From Acanthosepion esculentum (taxonomy: Eukaryota; Mollusca; Cephalopoda; Sepiida; Sepiidae), in the NCBI GenBank assembly GCA_964036315.1, contig OZ038479.1, positions 62,767,804-62,831,803 on the forward strand: a stretch of 64,000 nucleotides of DNA. The letters are read 5' to 3'. Both the position numbers and the translations under genes were made by a program. This document shows, piece by piece, positions 22,924 to 36,300 of the stretch. The notes below the pieces were generated by a model. The model was not told the origin of the DNA, made no database searches, and saw only the letters and a program-made list of their open reading frames with translations. Every line of letters starts with the position of its first letter. Position 1 is the stretch's first letter.

Positions 22924-24961
22924 TCAATAGAAAAGTTAGAAAACATATTGAAATATTGCATCTTTTGTTATTTTGCAATAAAAAAGTTAGAATGCAAATA
23001 GGAATACTACATATTTTGGTTTTTTTCAATAGAAAAGTTAGAAAACATATTGAAATATTGCATATTTTGTTATTTTGCAATAAAAAAGTTAGAATGCAAA
23101 TAAGAATACTGCATATTGTTATATTTTTCAATAGAAAAGTTAGAAAACATATTGCAATATTGCATCTTTTGTTATTTTGCAATAAAAAAGTTAGAATGCA
23201 AATAGGAATACTGCATATTTTGGTCTTTTTCAATAGAAAAGTTAGAAAACATATTGAAATATTGCATCTTTTGTTATTTTGCAATAAAAAAGTTAGAATG
23301 CAAATAGGAATACTGCATATTTTGGTCTTTTTCAATAGAAAAGTTAGAAAACATATTGAAATATTGCATCTTTTGTTATTTTGCAATAAAAAAGTTAGAA
23401 TGCAAATAGGAATACTGCATATTTTGGTCTTTTTCAATAGAAAAGTTAGAAAACATATTGAAGTATTGCATCTTTTGTTATTTTGCAATAAAAAAGTTAG
23501 AATGCAAAAAGGAATACTGCATATTTTGGTATTTATCAATAGAAAAGTTAGAAAACATATTGAAATATTGCATCTTTTGTTATTTTGCACTAAAAAAGTT
23601 AGAATGCAAATAGGAATACTGCATATTTTGGTATTTATCAATAGAAAATTTAGAAAACATATTGAAATATTGCATCTTTTGTCATTTTGCAATAAAAAAG
23701 TTAGAATGCAAATAGGAATACTGCATATTGTTATATTTTTCAATAGAAAAGTTAGAAAACATATTGAAATATTGCATCTTTTGTTATTTTGCAATAAAAA
23801 AGTTAGAATGCACATAGGAATACTGCATATTTTGGTCATTTTCAATAGAAAAGTTAGAAAACATATTGAAATATTGCATCTTTTGTTATTTTGCAATAAA
23901 AAAGTTAGAATGCAAATAGGAATACTACATATTTTGGTTTTTTCAATAGAAAAGTTAGAAAACATATTGAAATATTGCATCTTTTGTTATTTTGCAATAA
24001 AAAAGTTAGAATGCAAATAGGAATACTACATATTTTGGTTTTTTTCAATAGAAAAGTTAGAAAACATATTGAAATATTGCATATTTTGTTATTTTGCAAT
24101 AAAAAAGTTAGAATGCAAATAAGAATACTGCATATTGTTATATTTTTCAATAGAAAAGTTAGAAAACATATTGCAATATTGCATCTTTTGTTATTTTGCA
24201 ATAAAAAAGTTAGAATGCAAATAGGAATACTGCATATTTTGGTCTTTTTCAATAGAAAAGTTAGAAAACATATTGAAATATTGCATCTTTTGTTATTTTG
24301 CAATAAAAAAGTTAGAATGCAAATAGGAATACTGCATATTTTGGTCTTTTTCAATAGAAAAGTTAGAAAACATATTGAAATATTGCATCTTTTGTTATTT
24401 TGCAATAAAAAAGTTAGAATGCAAATAGGAATACTGCATATTTTGGTCTTTTTCAATAGAAAAGTTAGAAAACATATTGAAGTATTGCATCTTTTGTTAT
24501 TTTGCAATAAAAAAGTTAGAATGCAAAAAGGAATACTGCATATTTTGGTATTTATCAATAGAAAAGTTAGAAAACATATTGAAATATTGCATCTTTTGTT
24601 ATTTTGCACTAAAAAAGTTAGAATGCAAATAGGAATACTGCATATTTTGGTATTTATCAATAGAAAATTTAGAAAACATATTGAAATATTGCATCTTTTG
24701 TCATTTTGCAATAAAAAAGTTAGAATGCAAATAGGAATACTGCATATTGTTATATTTTTCAATAGAAAAGTTAGAAAACATATTGAAATATTGCATCTTT
24801 TGTTATTTTGCAATAAAAAAGTTAGAATGCACATAGGAATACTGCATATGTTGGTCATTTTCAATAGAAAAGTTAGAAAACATATTGAAATATTGCATCT
24901 TTTGTTATTTTGCAATAAAAAAGTTAGAATGCAAATAGGAATACTACATATTTTGGTTTTT
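22924..24961. repeat. Two tandem copies of a 1019-bp (10-mer) HOR
   Basis: Copy one is 22924-23942 and copy two 23943-24961, measured from the short ggttttttcaatag monomer. Each holds ten monomers with the same order of rare variants: gcatattttgttatt, aaataagaatac, catattgcaatattgc, three ttttggtctttttc monomers, gaagtattgc, gcaaaaagg, gcactaaaaaag, gaaaatttag with ttttgtcatt, and gcacatagg. The one substitution I noticed is catattttggtcatt against catatgttggtcatt near 24849. A third copy begins at 24962 and breaks off at about 25170. Confidence 0.93.
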
Positions 24962-25147
24962 TCAATAGAAAAGTTAGAAAACATATTGAAATATTGCATC
25001 TTTTGTTATTTTGCAATAAAAAAGTTAGAATGCAAATAGGAATACTACATATTTTGGTTTTTTTCAATAGAAAAGTTAGAAAACATATTGAAATATTGCA
25101 TCTTTTGTTATTTTGCAATAAAAAAGTTAGAATGCAAATAAGAATAC

Positions 25148-25440
25148 TGCATATTGTTATATTTTTCAATAGAAATTTTGGTCATTTTCAATAGAAAAGT
25201 TAGAAAACATATTGAAATATTGCATCTTTTGTTATTTTGCAATAAAAAAGTTAGAATGCACATAGGAATACTGCATATTTTGGTCATTTTCAATAGAAAA
25301 GTTAGAAAACATATTGAAATATTGCATCTTTTGTTATTTTGCAATAAAAAAGTTAGAATGCAAATAGGAATACTGCATATTGTTATATTTTTCAATAGAA
25401 AAGTTAGAAAACATCTTTTGTTATTTCGCAATAAAAAAGT
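25148..25440 (+). repeat. Rearranged monomers: 80-bp and 15-bp losses
   Basis: At about 25170 half B breaks off after ttcaatagaaa and continues directly with ttttggtcattttcaatag, so two caatag words lie 22 bp apart (25167 and 25189) rather than 102. At about 25413 gttagaaaacatcttttg lacks 15 bases between two cat words. The two breaks lie within 250 bp at the point where the third 1019-bp copy ends, which marks a recombination junction. Confidence 0.88.
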
Positions 25441-25987
25441 TAGAATGCAAAAAGGAATACTGCATATTTTGGTATTTATCAATAGAATAGTTAGAAAACA
25501 TATTGAAATATTGCATCTTTTGTTATTTTGCAATAAAAAAGTTAGAATGCAAATAGGAATACTACATATTTTGGTCTTTTTCAATAGAAAAGTTAGAAAA
25601 CATATTGAAATATTGCATCTTTTGTTATTTTGCAATAAAAAAGTTAGAATACAAAAAGGAATACTTCATATTTTGGTATTTATCAATAGAAAAGTTAGAA
25701 AACATATTGAAATATTGCATCTTTTGTCATTTTGCAATAAAAAAGTTAGAATGCAAATAGGAATACTGCATATTGTTATATTTTTCAATAGAAAAGTTAG
25801 AAAACATATTGAAATATTGCATCTTTTGTTATTTTGCAATAAAAAAGTTAGAATGCACATAGGAATACTGCATATTTTGGTCATTTTCAATAGAAAAGTT
25901 AGAAAACATATTGAAATATTGCATCTTTTGTTATTTTGCAATAAAAAAGTTAGAATGCAAATAGGAATACTACATATTTTGGTTTTT

Positions 25988-28900
25988 TCAATAGAAAAGT
26001 TAGAAAACATATTGAAATATTGCATCTTTTGTTATTTTGCAATAAAAAAGTTAGAATGCAAATAGGAATACTGCATATTTTGGTCATTTTCAATAGAAAA
26101 GTTAGAAAACATATTGAAATATTATATCTTTTGTTATTTTGCAATAAAAAAGTTAGAATGCAAATAGGAATACTGCATATTTTGGTCATTTTCAATAGAA
26201 AAGTTAGAAAACATATTGAAATATTGCATCCTTTGTTATTTTGAAATAAAAAAGTTAGAATGCAAATAGGAATACTGCATATTGTTATATTTTTCAATAG
26301 AAAAGTTAGAAAACATATTGAAATATTGCATCTTTTGTTATTTTGCAATAAAAAAGTTAGAATGCAAATAGGAATACTGCATATTTTGGTCATTTTCAAT
26401 AGAAAAGTTAGAAAACATATTGAAATATTGCATCTTTTGTTATTTTGCAATAAAAAAGTTAGAATGCAAATAGGAATACTGCATATTTTGGTCATTTTCA
26501 ATAGAAAAGTTAGAAAACATATTGAAATATTATATCTTTTGTTATTTTGCAATAAAAAAGTTAGAATGCAAATAGGAATACTGCATATTTTGGTCATTTT
26601 CAATAGAAAAGTTAGAAAACATATTGAAATATTGCATCCTTTGTTATTTTGAAATAAAAAAGTTAGAATGCAAATAGGAATACTGCATATTGTTATATTT
26701 TTCAATAGAAAAGTTAGAAAACATATTGAAATATTGCATCTTTTGTTATTTTGCAATAAAAAAGTTAGAATGCACATAGGAATACTGCATATTTTGGTCA
26801 TTTTCAATAGAAAAGTTAGAAAACATATTGAAATATTGCATCTTTTGTTATTTTGCAATAAAAAAGTTAGAATGCAAATAGGAATACTACATATTTTGGT
26901 TTTTTCAATAGAAAAGTTAGAAAACATATTGAAATATTGCATCTTTTGTTATTTTGCAATAAAAAAGTTAGAATGCAAATAGGAATACTGCATATTTTGG
27001 TCATTTTCAATAGAAAAGTTAGAAAACATATTGAAATATTATATCTTTTGTTATTTTGCAATAAAAAAGTTAGAATGCAAATAGGAATACTGCATATTTT
27101 GGTCATTTTCAATAGAAAAGTTAGAAAACATATTGAAATATTGCATCCTTTGTTATTTTGAAATAAAAAAGTTAGAATGCAAATAGGAATACTGCATATT
27201 GTTATATTTTTCAATAGAAAAGTTAGAAAACATATTGAAATATTGCATCTTTTGTTATTTTGCAATAAAAAAGTTAGAATGCAAATAGGAATACTGCATA
27301 TTTTGGTCTTTTTCAATAGAAAAGTTAGAAAACATATTGAAATATTGCATCTTTTGTTATTTTGCAATAAAAAAGTTAGAATGCAAATAGGAATACTGCA
27401 TATTTTGGTCTTTTTCAATAGAAAAGTTAGAAAACATATTGAAATATTGCATCTTTTGTTATTTTGCAATAAAAAAGTTAGAATGCAAATAGGAATACTG
27501 CATATTTTGGTATTTATCAATAGAAAAGTTAGAAAACATATTGAAATATTGCATCTTTTGTTATTTTGCAATAAAAAAGTTAGAATGCAAATAGGAATAC
27601 TGCATATTTTGGTCATTTTCAATAGAAAAGTTAGAAAACATATTGAAATATTATATCTTTTGTTATTTTGCAATAAAAAAGTTAGAATGCAAATAGGAAT
27701 ACTGCATATTTTGGTCATTTTCAATAGAAAAGTTAGAAAACATATTGAAATATTGCATCCTTTGTTATTTTGAAATAAAAAAGTTAGAATGCAAATAGGA
27801 ATACTGCATATTGTTATATTTTTCAATAGAAAAGTTAGAAAACATATTGAAATATTGCATCTTTTGTTATTTTGCAATAAAAAAGTTAGAATGCAAATAG
27901 GAATACTGCATATTTTGGTCATTTTCAATAGAAAAGTTAGAAAACATATTGAAATATTGCATCTTTTGTTATTTTGCAATAAAAAAGTTAGAATGCAAAT
28001 AGGAATACTGCATATTTTGGTCATTTTCAATAGAAAAGTTAGAAAACATATTGAAATATTATATCTTTTGTTATTTTGCAATAAAAAAGTTAGAATGCAA
28101 ATAGGAATACTGCATATTTTGGTCATTTTCAATAGAAAAGTTAGAAAACATATTGAAATATTGCATCCTTTGTTATTTTGAAATAAAAAAGTTAGAATGC
28201 AAATAGGAATACTGCATATTGTTATATTTTTCAATAGAAAAGTTAGAAAACATATTGAAATATTGCATCTTTTGTTATTTTGCAATAAAAAAGTTAGAAT
28301 GCACATAGGAATACTGCATATTTTGGTCATTTTCAATAGAAAAGTTAGAAAACATATTGAAATATTGCATCTTTTGTTATTTTGCAATAAAAAAGTTAGA
28401 ATGCAAATAGGAATACTACATATTTTGGTTTTTTCAATAGAAAAGTTAGAAAACATATTGAAATATTGCATCTTTTGTTATTTTGCAATAAAAAAGTTAG
28501 AATGCAAATAGGAATACTGCATATTTTGGTCATTTTCAATAGAAAAGTTAGAAAACATATTGAAATATTATATCTTTTGTTATTTTGCAATAAAAAAGTT
28601 AGAATGCAAATAGGAATACTGCATATTTTGGTCATTTTCAATAGAAAAGTTAGAAAACATATTGAAATATTGCATCCTTTGTTATTTTGAAATAAAAAAG
28701 TTAGAATGCAAATAGGAATACTGCATATTGTTATATTTTTCAATAGAAAAGTTAGAAAACATATTGAAATATTGCATCTTTTGTTATTTTGCAATAAAAA
28801 AGTTAGAATGCAAATAGGAATACTGCATATTTTGGTCTTTTTCAATAGAAAAGTTAGAAAACATATTGAAATATTGCATCTTTTGTTATTTTGCAATAAA

Positions 28901-29760
28901 AAAGTTAGAATGCAAATAGGAATACTGCATATTTTGGTCTTTTTCAATAGAAAAGTTAGAAAACATATTGAAATATTGCATCTTTTGTTATTTTGCAATA
29001 AAAAAGTTAGAATGCAAATAGGAATACTGCATATTTTGGTATTTATCAATAGAAAAGTTAGAAAACATATTGAAATATTGCATCTTTTGTTATTTTGCAA
29101 TAAAAAAGTTAGAATGCAAATAGGAATACTGCATATTTTGGTATTTTTCAATAGAAAAATTAGAAAACATATTGAAATATTGCATCTTTTGTTATTTTGC
29201 AATAAAAAAGTAAGAATGCAAATAGGAATACTGCATATTGTTATATTTTTCAGTAGAAAAGTTACAAAAGATATGGAAATATTGCATCTTTTGTTATTTT
29301 GCAATAAAAAAGTTAGAATGCAAATAGGAATACTGCATATTTTGCTCTTTTTCAATAGAAAAGTTAGAAAACATATTGAAATATTGCATCTTTTGTTATT
29401 TTGCAATAAAAAAGTTAGAATACAAAAAGGAATACTTCATATTTTGGTATTTATCAATAGAAAAGTTAGAAAACATATTGAAATATTGCATCTTTTGTCA
29501 TTTTGCAATAAAAAAGTTAGAATGCAAATAGGAATACTGCATATTGTTATATTTTTCAATAGAAAAGTTAGAAAACATATTGAAATATTGCATCTTTTGT
29601 TATTTTGCAATAAAAAAGTTAGAATGCACATAGGAATACTGCATATTTTGGTCATTTTCAATAGAAAAGTTAGAAAACATATTGAAATATTGCATCTTTT
29701 GTTATTTTGCAATAAAAAAGTTAGAATGCAAATAGGAATACTACATATTTTGGTTTTTTC
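25988..29760. repeat. Composite 917/1529-bp HOR
   Basis: Two diagnostic half A forms, attatatcttttg and gcatcctttgttattttgaaat, recur in fixed relation. The cctttg form occurs at 26230, 26638, 27147, 27759, 28167 and 28676, with spacings 408, 509, 612, 408 and 509 bp. The order 408+509 (917 bp) occurs at both ends, and 509+612+408 (1529 bp) is the full composite period (27147 to 28676). A further cctttg copy lies at 30001. Copies are nearly identical. Confidence 0.9.
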
Positions 29761-30129
29761 AATAGAAAAGTTAGAAAACATATTGAAATATTGCATCTTT
29801 TGTTATTTTGCAATAAAAAAGTTAGAATGCAAATAGGAATACTGCATATTTTGGTCATTTTCAATAGAAAAGTTAGAAAACATATTGAAATATTATATCT
29901 TTTGTTATTTTGCAATAAAAAAGTTAGAATGCAAATAGGAATACTGCATATTTTGGTCATTTTCAATAGAAAAGTTAGAAAACATATTGAAATATTGCAT
30001 CCTTTGTTATTTTGAAATAAAAAAGTTAGAATGCAAATAGGAATACTGCATATTGTTATATTTTTCAATAGAAAAGTTAGAAAACATATTGAAATATTGC
30101 ATCTTTTGTTATTTTGCAATAAAAAAGTT

Positions 30130-33100
30130 AGAATGCAAATAGGAATACTGCATATTTTGCTCTTTTTCAATAGAAAAGTTAGAAAACATATTGAAATATT
30201 GCATCTTTTGTTATTTTGCAATAAAAAAGTTAGAATGGAAAAAGGAATGCTGCATATTTTGGTATTTATCAATAGAAAAGTTAGAAAACATATTGAAATA
30301 TTGCATCTTTTGATATTTTGCACAAAAAAAGCTAGAATGCAAATAGGAATACTGCATATATTGGTATTTATCAATAGAAAAGTTAGAAAACATATTGAAA
30401 TATTGCATCTTTTGTTATTTTGCAATAAAAAAGTTAGAATTTAAAAAGGAATACTGCATATTGTTTTATTTTTTAATAGAAAAGTTAGAAAACCTATAGA
30501 AATATTGCATCTTTTGTTATTTTGCAATAAAAAAAGTTAGAATGCATATAGGAATACTGCATATTTTGGTCTTTTTCAATAGAAAAGTTAGAAAACATAT
30601 TGAAATATTGCATCTTTTGTTATTTTGCAATAAAAAAGTTAGAATGCAAATAGGAATACTGCATATTGTTATATTTTTCAGTAGAAAAGTTAGAAAAGAT
30701 ATGGAAATATTGCATCTTTTGTTATTTTGCAATAAAAAAGTTAGAATGCAAAAAGGAATACTGCATATTTTGGTATTTATCATTAGAAAACATATTGAAA
30801 TATTGCATCTTTTGTTATTTTGCACTAAAAAAGTTAGAATGCAAATAGGAATACTGCATATTTTGGTATTTATCAATAGAAAATTTAGAAAACATATTGA
30901 AATATTGCATCTTTTGTTATTTTGCAATAAAAAAGTTAGAATGCAAAAAGGAATACTGCATATTTTGGTATTTATCAATAGAATAGTTAGAAAACATATT
31001 GAAATATTGCATCTTTTGTTATTTTGCAATAAAAAAGTTAGAATGCAAATAGGAATACTACATATTTTGGTCTTTTTCAATAGAAAAGTTAGAAAACATA
31101 TTGAAATATTGCATCTTTTGTTATTTTGCAATAAAAAAGTTAGAATACAAAAAGGAATACTTCATATTTTGGTATTTATCAATAGAAAAGTTAGAAAACA
31201 TATTGAAATATTGCATCTTTTGTCATTTTGCAATAAAAAAGTTAGAATGCAAATAGGAATACTGCATATTGTTATATTTTTCAATAGAAAAGTTAGAAAA
31301 CATATTGAAATATTGCATCTTTTGTTATTTTGCAATAAAAAAGTTAGAATGCACATAGGAATACTGCATATTTTGGTCATTTTCAATAGAAAAGTTAGAA
31401 AACATATTGAAATATTGCATCTTTTGTTATTTTGCAATAAAAAAGTTAGAATGCAAATAGGAATACTACATATTTTGGTTTTTTCAATAGAAAAGTTAGA
31501 AAACATATTGAAATATTGCATCTTTTGTTATTTTGCAATAAAAAAGTTAGAATGCAAATAGGAATACTACATATTTTGGTTTTTTTCAATAGAAAAGTTA
31601 GAAAACATATTGAAATATTGCATCTTTTGTTATTTTGCAATAAAAAAGTTAGAATGCAAATAAGAATACTGCATATTGTTATATTTTTCAATAGAAAAGT
31701 TAGAAAACATATTGAAATATTGCATCTTTTGTTATTTTGCAATAAAAAAGTTAGAATGCAAATAGGAATACTGCATATTTTGGTCTTTTTCAATAGAAAA
31801 GTTAGAAAACATATTGAAATATTGCATCTTTTGTTATTTTGCAATAAAAAAGTTAGAATGCAAATAGGAATACTGCATATTTTGGTCTTTTTCAATAGAA
31901 AAGTTAGAAAACATATTGAAATATTGCATCTTTTGTTATTTTGCAATAAAAAAGTTAGAATGCAAATAGGAATACTGCATATTTTGGTATTTATCAATAG
32001 AAAAGTTAGAAAACATATTGAAATATTGCATCTTTTGTTATTTTGCAATAAAAAAGTTAGAATGCAAATAGGAATACTGCATATTTTGGTATTTTTCAAT
32101 AGAAAAATTAGAAAACATATTGAAATATTGCATCTTTTGTCATTTTGCAATAAAAAAGTTAGAATGCAAATAGGAATACTGCATATTGTTATATTTTTCA
32201 ATAGAAAAGTTAGAAAACATATTGAAATATTGCATCTTTTGTTATTTTGCAATAAAAAAGTTAGAATGCACATAGGAATACTGCATATTTTGGTCATTTT
32301 CAATAGAAAAGTTAGAAAACATATTGAAATATTGCATCTTTTGTTATTTTGCAATAAAAAAGTTAGAATGCAAATAGGAATACTACATATTTTGGTTTTT
32401 TCAATAGAAAAGTTAGAAAACATATTGAAATATTGCATCTTTTGTTATTTTGCAATAAAAAAGTTAGAATGCAAATAGGAATACTACATATTTTGGTTTT
32501 TTTCAATAGAAAAGTTAGAAAACATATTGAAATATTGCATCTTTTGTTATTTTGCAATAAAAAAGTTAGAATGCAAATAAGAATACTGCATATTGTTATA
32601 TTTTTCAATAGAAAAGTTAGAAAACATATTGAAATATTGCATCTTTTGTTATTTTGCAATAAAAAAGTTAGAATGCAAATAGGAATACTGCATATTTTGG
32701 TCTTTTTCAATAGAAAAGTTAGAAAACATATTGAAATATTGCATCTTTTGTTATTTTGCAATAAAAAAGTTAGAATGCAAATAGGAATGCTGCATATTTT
32801 GGTCTTTTTCAATAGAAAAGTTAGAAAACATATTGAAATATTGCATCTTTTGTTATTTTGCAATAAAAAAGTTAGAATGCAAATAGGAATACTGCATATA
32901 TTGGTATTTATCAATAGAAAAGTTAGAAAACATATTGAAATATTGCATCTTTTGTTATTTTGCAATAAAAAAGTTAGAATGCAAATAGGAATACTGCATA
33001 TTTTGGTATTTTTCAATAGAAAAATTAGAAAACATATTGAAATATTGCATCTTTTGTTATTTTGCAATAAAAAAGTAAGAATGCAAATAGGAATACTGCA

Positions 33101-33885
33101 TATTGTTATATTTTTCAGTAGAAAAGTTAGAAAAGATATGGAAATATTGCATCTTTTGTTATTTTGCAATAAAAAAGTTAGAATGCAAAAAGGAATACTG
33201 CATATTTTGGTATTTATCAATAGAAAAGTTAGAAAACATATTGAAATATTGCATCTTTTGTTATTTTGCAATAAAAAAGTTAGAATGCAAATAGGAATAC
33301 TGCATATTGTTATATTTTTCAATAGAAAAGTTAGAAAACATATTGAAATATTGCATCTTTTGTTATTTTGCAATAAAAAAGTTAGAATGCAAATAGGAAT
33401 ACTGCATATTTTGCTCTTTTTCAATAGAAAAGTTAGAAAACATATTGAAATATTGCATCTTTTGTTATTTTGCAATAAAAAAGTTAGAATGGAAAAAGGA
33501 ATGCTGCATATTTTGGTATTTATCAATAGAAAAGTTAGAAAACATATTGAAATATTGCATCTTTTGATATTTTGCACAAAAAAAGCTAGAATGCAAATAG
33601 GAATACTGCATATATTGGTATTTATCAATAGAAAAGTTAGAAAACATATTGAAATATTGCATCTTTTGTTATTTTGCAATAAAAAAGTTAGAATTTAAAA
33701 AGGAATACTGCATATTGTTATATTTTTTAATAGAAAAGTTAGAAAACCTATAGAAATATTGCATCTTTTGTTATTTTGCAATAAAAAAAGTTAGAATGCA
33801 TATAGGAATACTGCATATTTTGGTCTTTTTCAATAGAAAAGTTAGAAAACATATTGAAATATTGCATCTTTTGTTATTTTGCAAT
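30130..33885. repeat. 3254-bp-offset pair around the gaatttaaaaagg marker
   Basis: About 500 bp at 30130-30630 recur at 33385-33885. Both have ttttgctctttttc, gaatggaaaaaggaatgctgc, gatattttgcacaaaaaaagctag, catatattgg and gaatttaaaaagg (30437 and 33691), then gaatgcatatagg. The interval between them carries the shared 1-bp-deletion cassettes at 31484 and 32401 and a 9-bp-deleted monomer at 30781. The same marker also appears at 9436, 16163 and 34916. Confidence 0.82.
30775..30800 (+). repeat. 9-bp deletion in half B
   Basis: The sequence tcattagaaaacatattg lacks gttagaaaa, the same nine bases that are missing near 2050. The neighbouring variants differ (cattag here, caatag there), so the loss probably happened twice by slippage between agaaaa words. 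Confidence 0.8.
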
Positions 33886-35920
33886 AAAAAAGTTAGAATG
33901 CAAATAGGAATACTGCATATTGTTATATTTTTCAGTAGAAAAGTTAGAAAAGATATGGAAATATTGCATCTTTTGTTATTTTGCAATAAAAAAGTTAGAA
34001 TGCAAAAAGGAATACTGCATATTTTGGTATTTATCAATAGAAAAGTTAGAAAACATATTGAAATATTGCATCTTTTGTTATTTTGCAATAAAAAAGTTAG
34101 AATGCAAATAGGAATACTGCATATTTTGGTCATTTTCAATAGAAAAGTTAGAAAACATATTGAAATATTGCATCTTTTGTTATTTTGCAATAAAAAAGTT
34201 AGAATGGAAAAAGGAATGCTGCATATTTTGGTATTTATCAATAGAAAAGTTAGAAAACATATTGAAATATTGCATCTTTTGATATTTTGCACTAAAAAAG
34301 CTAGAATGCAAATAGGAATACTGCATATTTTGGTATTTATCAATAGAAAAGTTAGAAAACATATTGAAATATTGCATCTTTTGTTATTTTGCAATAAAAA
34401 TGTTAGAATGCAAATAGGAATACTGCATATTTTGGTATTTATCAATAGAAAAGTTAGAAAACATATTGAAATATTGCATCTTTTGTTATTTTGCAATAAA
34501 AAAGTTAGAATGCAAATAGGAATACTGCATATTTTGGTCATTTTCAATAGAAAAGTAAGAAAACATATTGAAATATTGCATCTTTTGTTATTTTGCAATA
34601 AAAAAGTTAGAATGCAAATAGGAATACTGCATATTTTGGTCTTTTTCAATAGAAAAGTTAGAAAACATATTGAAATATTGCATCTTTTGTTATTTTGCAA
34701 TAAAAAAGTTAGAATGGAAAAAGGAATGCTGCATATTTTGGTATTTATCAATAGAAAAGTTAGAAAACATATTGAAATATTGCATCTTTTGATATTTTGC
34801 ACAAAAAAAGCTAGAATGCAAATAGGAATACTGCATATATTGGTATTTATCAATAGAAAAGTTAGAAAACATATTGAAATATTGCATCTTTTGTTATTTT
34901 GCAATAAAAAAGTTAGAATTTAAAAAGGAATACTGCATATTGTTATATTTTTTAATAGAAAAGTTAGAAAACCTATAGAAATATTGCATCTTTTGTTATT
35001 TTGCAATAAAAAAAGTTAGAATGCATATAGGAATACTGCATATTTTGGTCTTTTTCAATAGAAAAGTTAGAAAACATATTGAAATATTGCATCTTTTGTT
35101 ATTTTGCAATAAAAAAGTTAGAATGCAAATAGGAATACTGCATATTGTTATATTTTTCAGTAGAAAAGTTAGAAAAGATATGGAAATATTGCATCTTTTG
35201 TTATTTTGCAATAAAAAAGTTAGAATGCAAAAAGGAATACTGCATATTTTGGTATTTATCAATAGAAAAGTTAGAAAACATATTGAAATATTGCATCTTT
35301 TGTTATTTTGCAATAAAAAAGTTAGAATGCAAATAGGAATACTGCATATTTTGGTCATTTTCAATAGAAAAGTTAGAAAACATATTGAAATATTGCATCT
35401 TTTGTTATTTTGCAATAAAAAAGTTAGAATGGAAAAAGGAATGCTGCATATTTTGGTATTTATCAATAGAAAAGTTAGAAAACATATTGAAATATTGCAT
35501 CTTTTGATATTTTGCACTAAAAAAGCTAGAATGCAAATAGGAATACTGCATATTTTGGTATTTATCAATAGAAAAGTTAGAAAACATATTGAAATATTGC
35601 ATCTTTTGTTATTTTGCAATAAAAATGTTAGAATGCAAATAGGAATACTGCATATTTTGGTATTTATCAATAGAAAAGTTAGAAAACATATTGAAATATT
35701 GCATCTTTTGTTATTTTGCAATAAAAAAGTTAGAATGCAAATAGGAATACTGCATATTTTGGTCATTTTCAATAGAAAAGTAAGAAAACATATTGAAATA
35801 TTGCATCTTTTGTTATTTTGCAATAAAAAAGTTAGAATGCAAATAGGAATACTGCATATTTTGGTCTTTTTCAATAGAAAAGTTAGAAAACATATTGAAA
35901 TATTGCATCTTTTGTTATTT
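33430..35920. repeat. Tandem duplication of a 1225-bp (12-mer +1) segment
   Basis: Copies at about 33430-34654 and 34655-35879 share gaatggaaaaagg (33487 and 34712), the gaatttaaaaagg marker (33691 and 34916), the aaaagatatgg junction (33952 and 35177), gcactaaaaaagctag, and gcaataaaaatgttag. Agreement continues to about 35920, beyond which the right side has gcaaaaagg with ttttcgtc. The extra base over 12 monomers comes from a gcaataaaaaaagttag half with one added A. Confidence 0.87.
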
Positions 35921-36240
35921 TGCACTAAAAAAGTTAGAATGCAAAAAGGAATACTGCATATTTTCGTCTTTTTCAATAGAAAAGTTAGAAAACATATTGA
36001 AATATTGCATCTTTTGTTATTTTGCAAAAAAAAGTTAGAATGCAAATAGGAATACTGCATATTTTGGTCTTTTTCAATAGAAAAGTTAGAAAACATATTG
36101 AAATGTTGCATCTTTTGTTATTTTGCAATAAAAAAGTTAGAATGCAAAAAGGAATACTGCATATTTTTGTATTTTCAATAGAAAAGTTAGAAAACATATT
36201 GAAATATTGTATCTTTTGTTATTTTGCAATAAAAAAGTTA

Positions 36241-36300
36241 GAATGCAAATAGGAATACTGCACATTTTTTTTTTCTTTTTCAATAGACAAGTTAGAAAAC
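36241..36300 (+). repeat. Monomer with a run of ten T
   Basis: Half B of this monomer reads actgcacat followed by ten T (36265-36274) and then ctttttcaatagacaag, where neighbours have tattttggtctttttc. This is the longest pure T run I noticed in the window. The copy of this region 1325 bp downstream (about 37590) has the ordinary tattttggtc, so the expansion postdates that duplication or is an assembly or sequencing error. Confidence 0.75.

Larger units (their letters stand above)
18441..32420. repeat. Amplification domain marked by a shared 1-bp deletion
   Basis: A monomer with half B reading actacatattttggttttttcaatag, one T shorter than its neighbour type, occurs eleven times in this interval and was not noticed elsewhere. 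Its tcaatag starts at 18441, 20581, 22924, 23943, 24962, 25988, 26905, 28434, 29759, 31484 and 32401. Successive spacings are 2140, 2343, 1019, 1019, 1026, 917, 1529, 1325, 1725 and 917 bp, that is whole monomers minus the lost bases. The preceding monomers usually carry gaatgcacatagg with the ttttggtcattttc core. One founder cassette was copied again and again with different amounts of flanking array. Confidence 0.9.
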
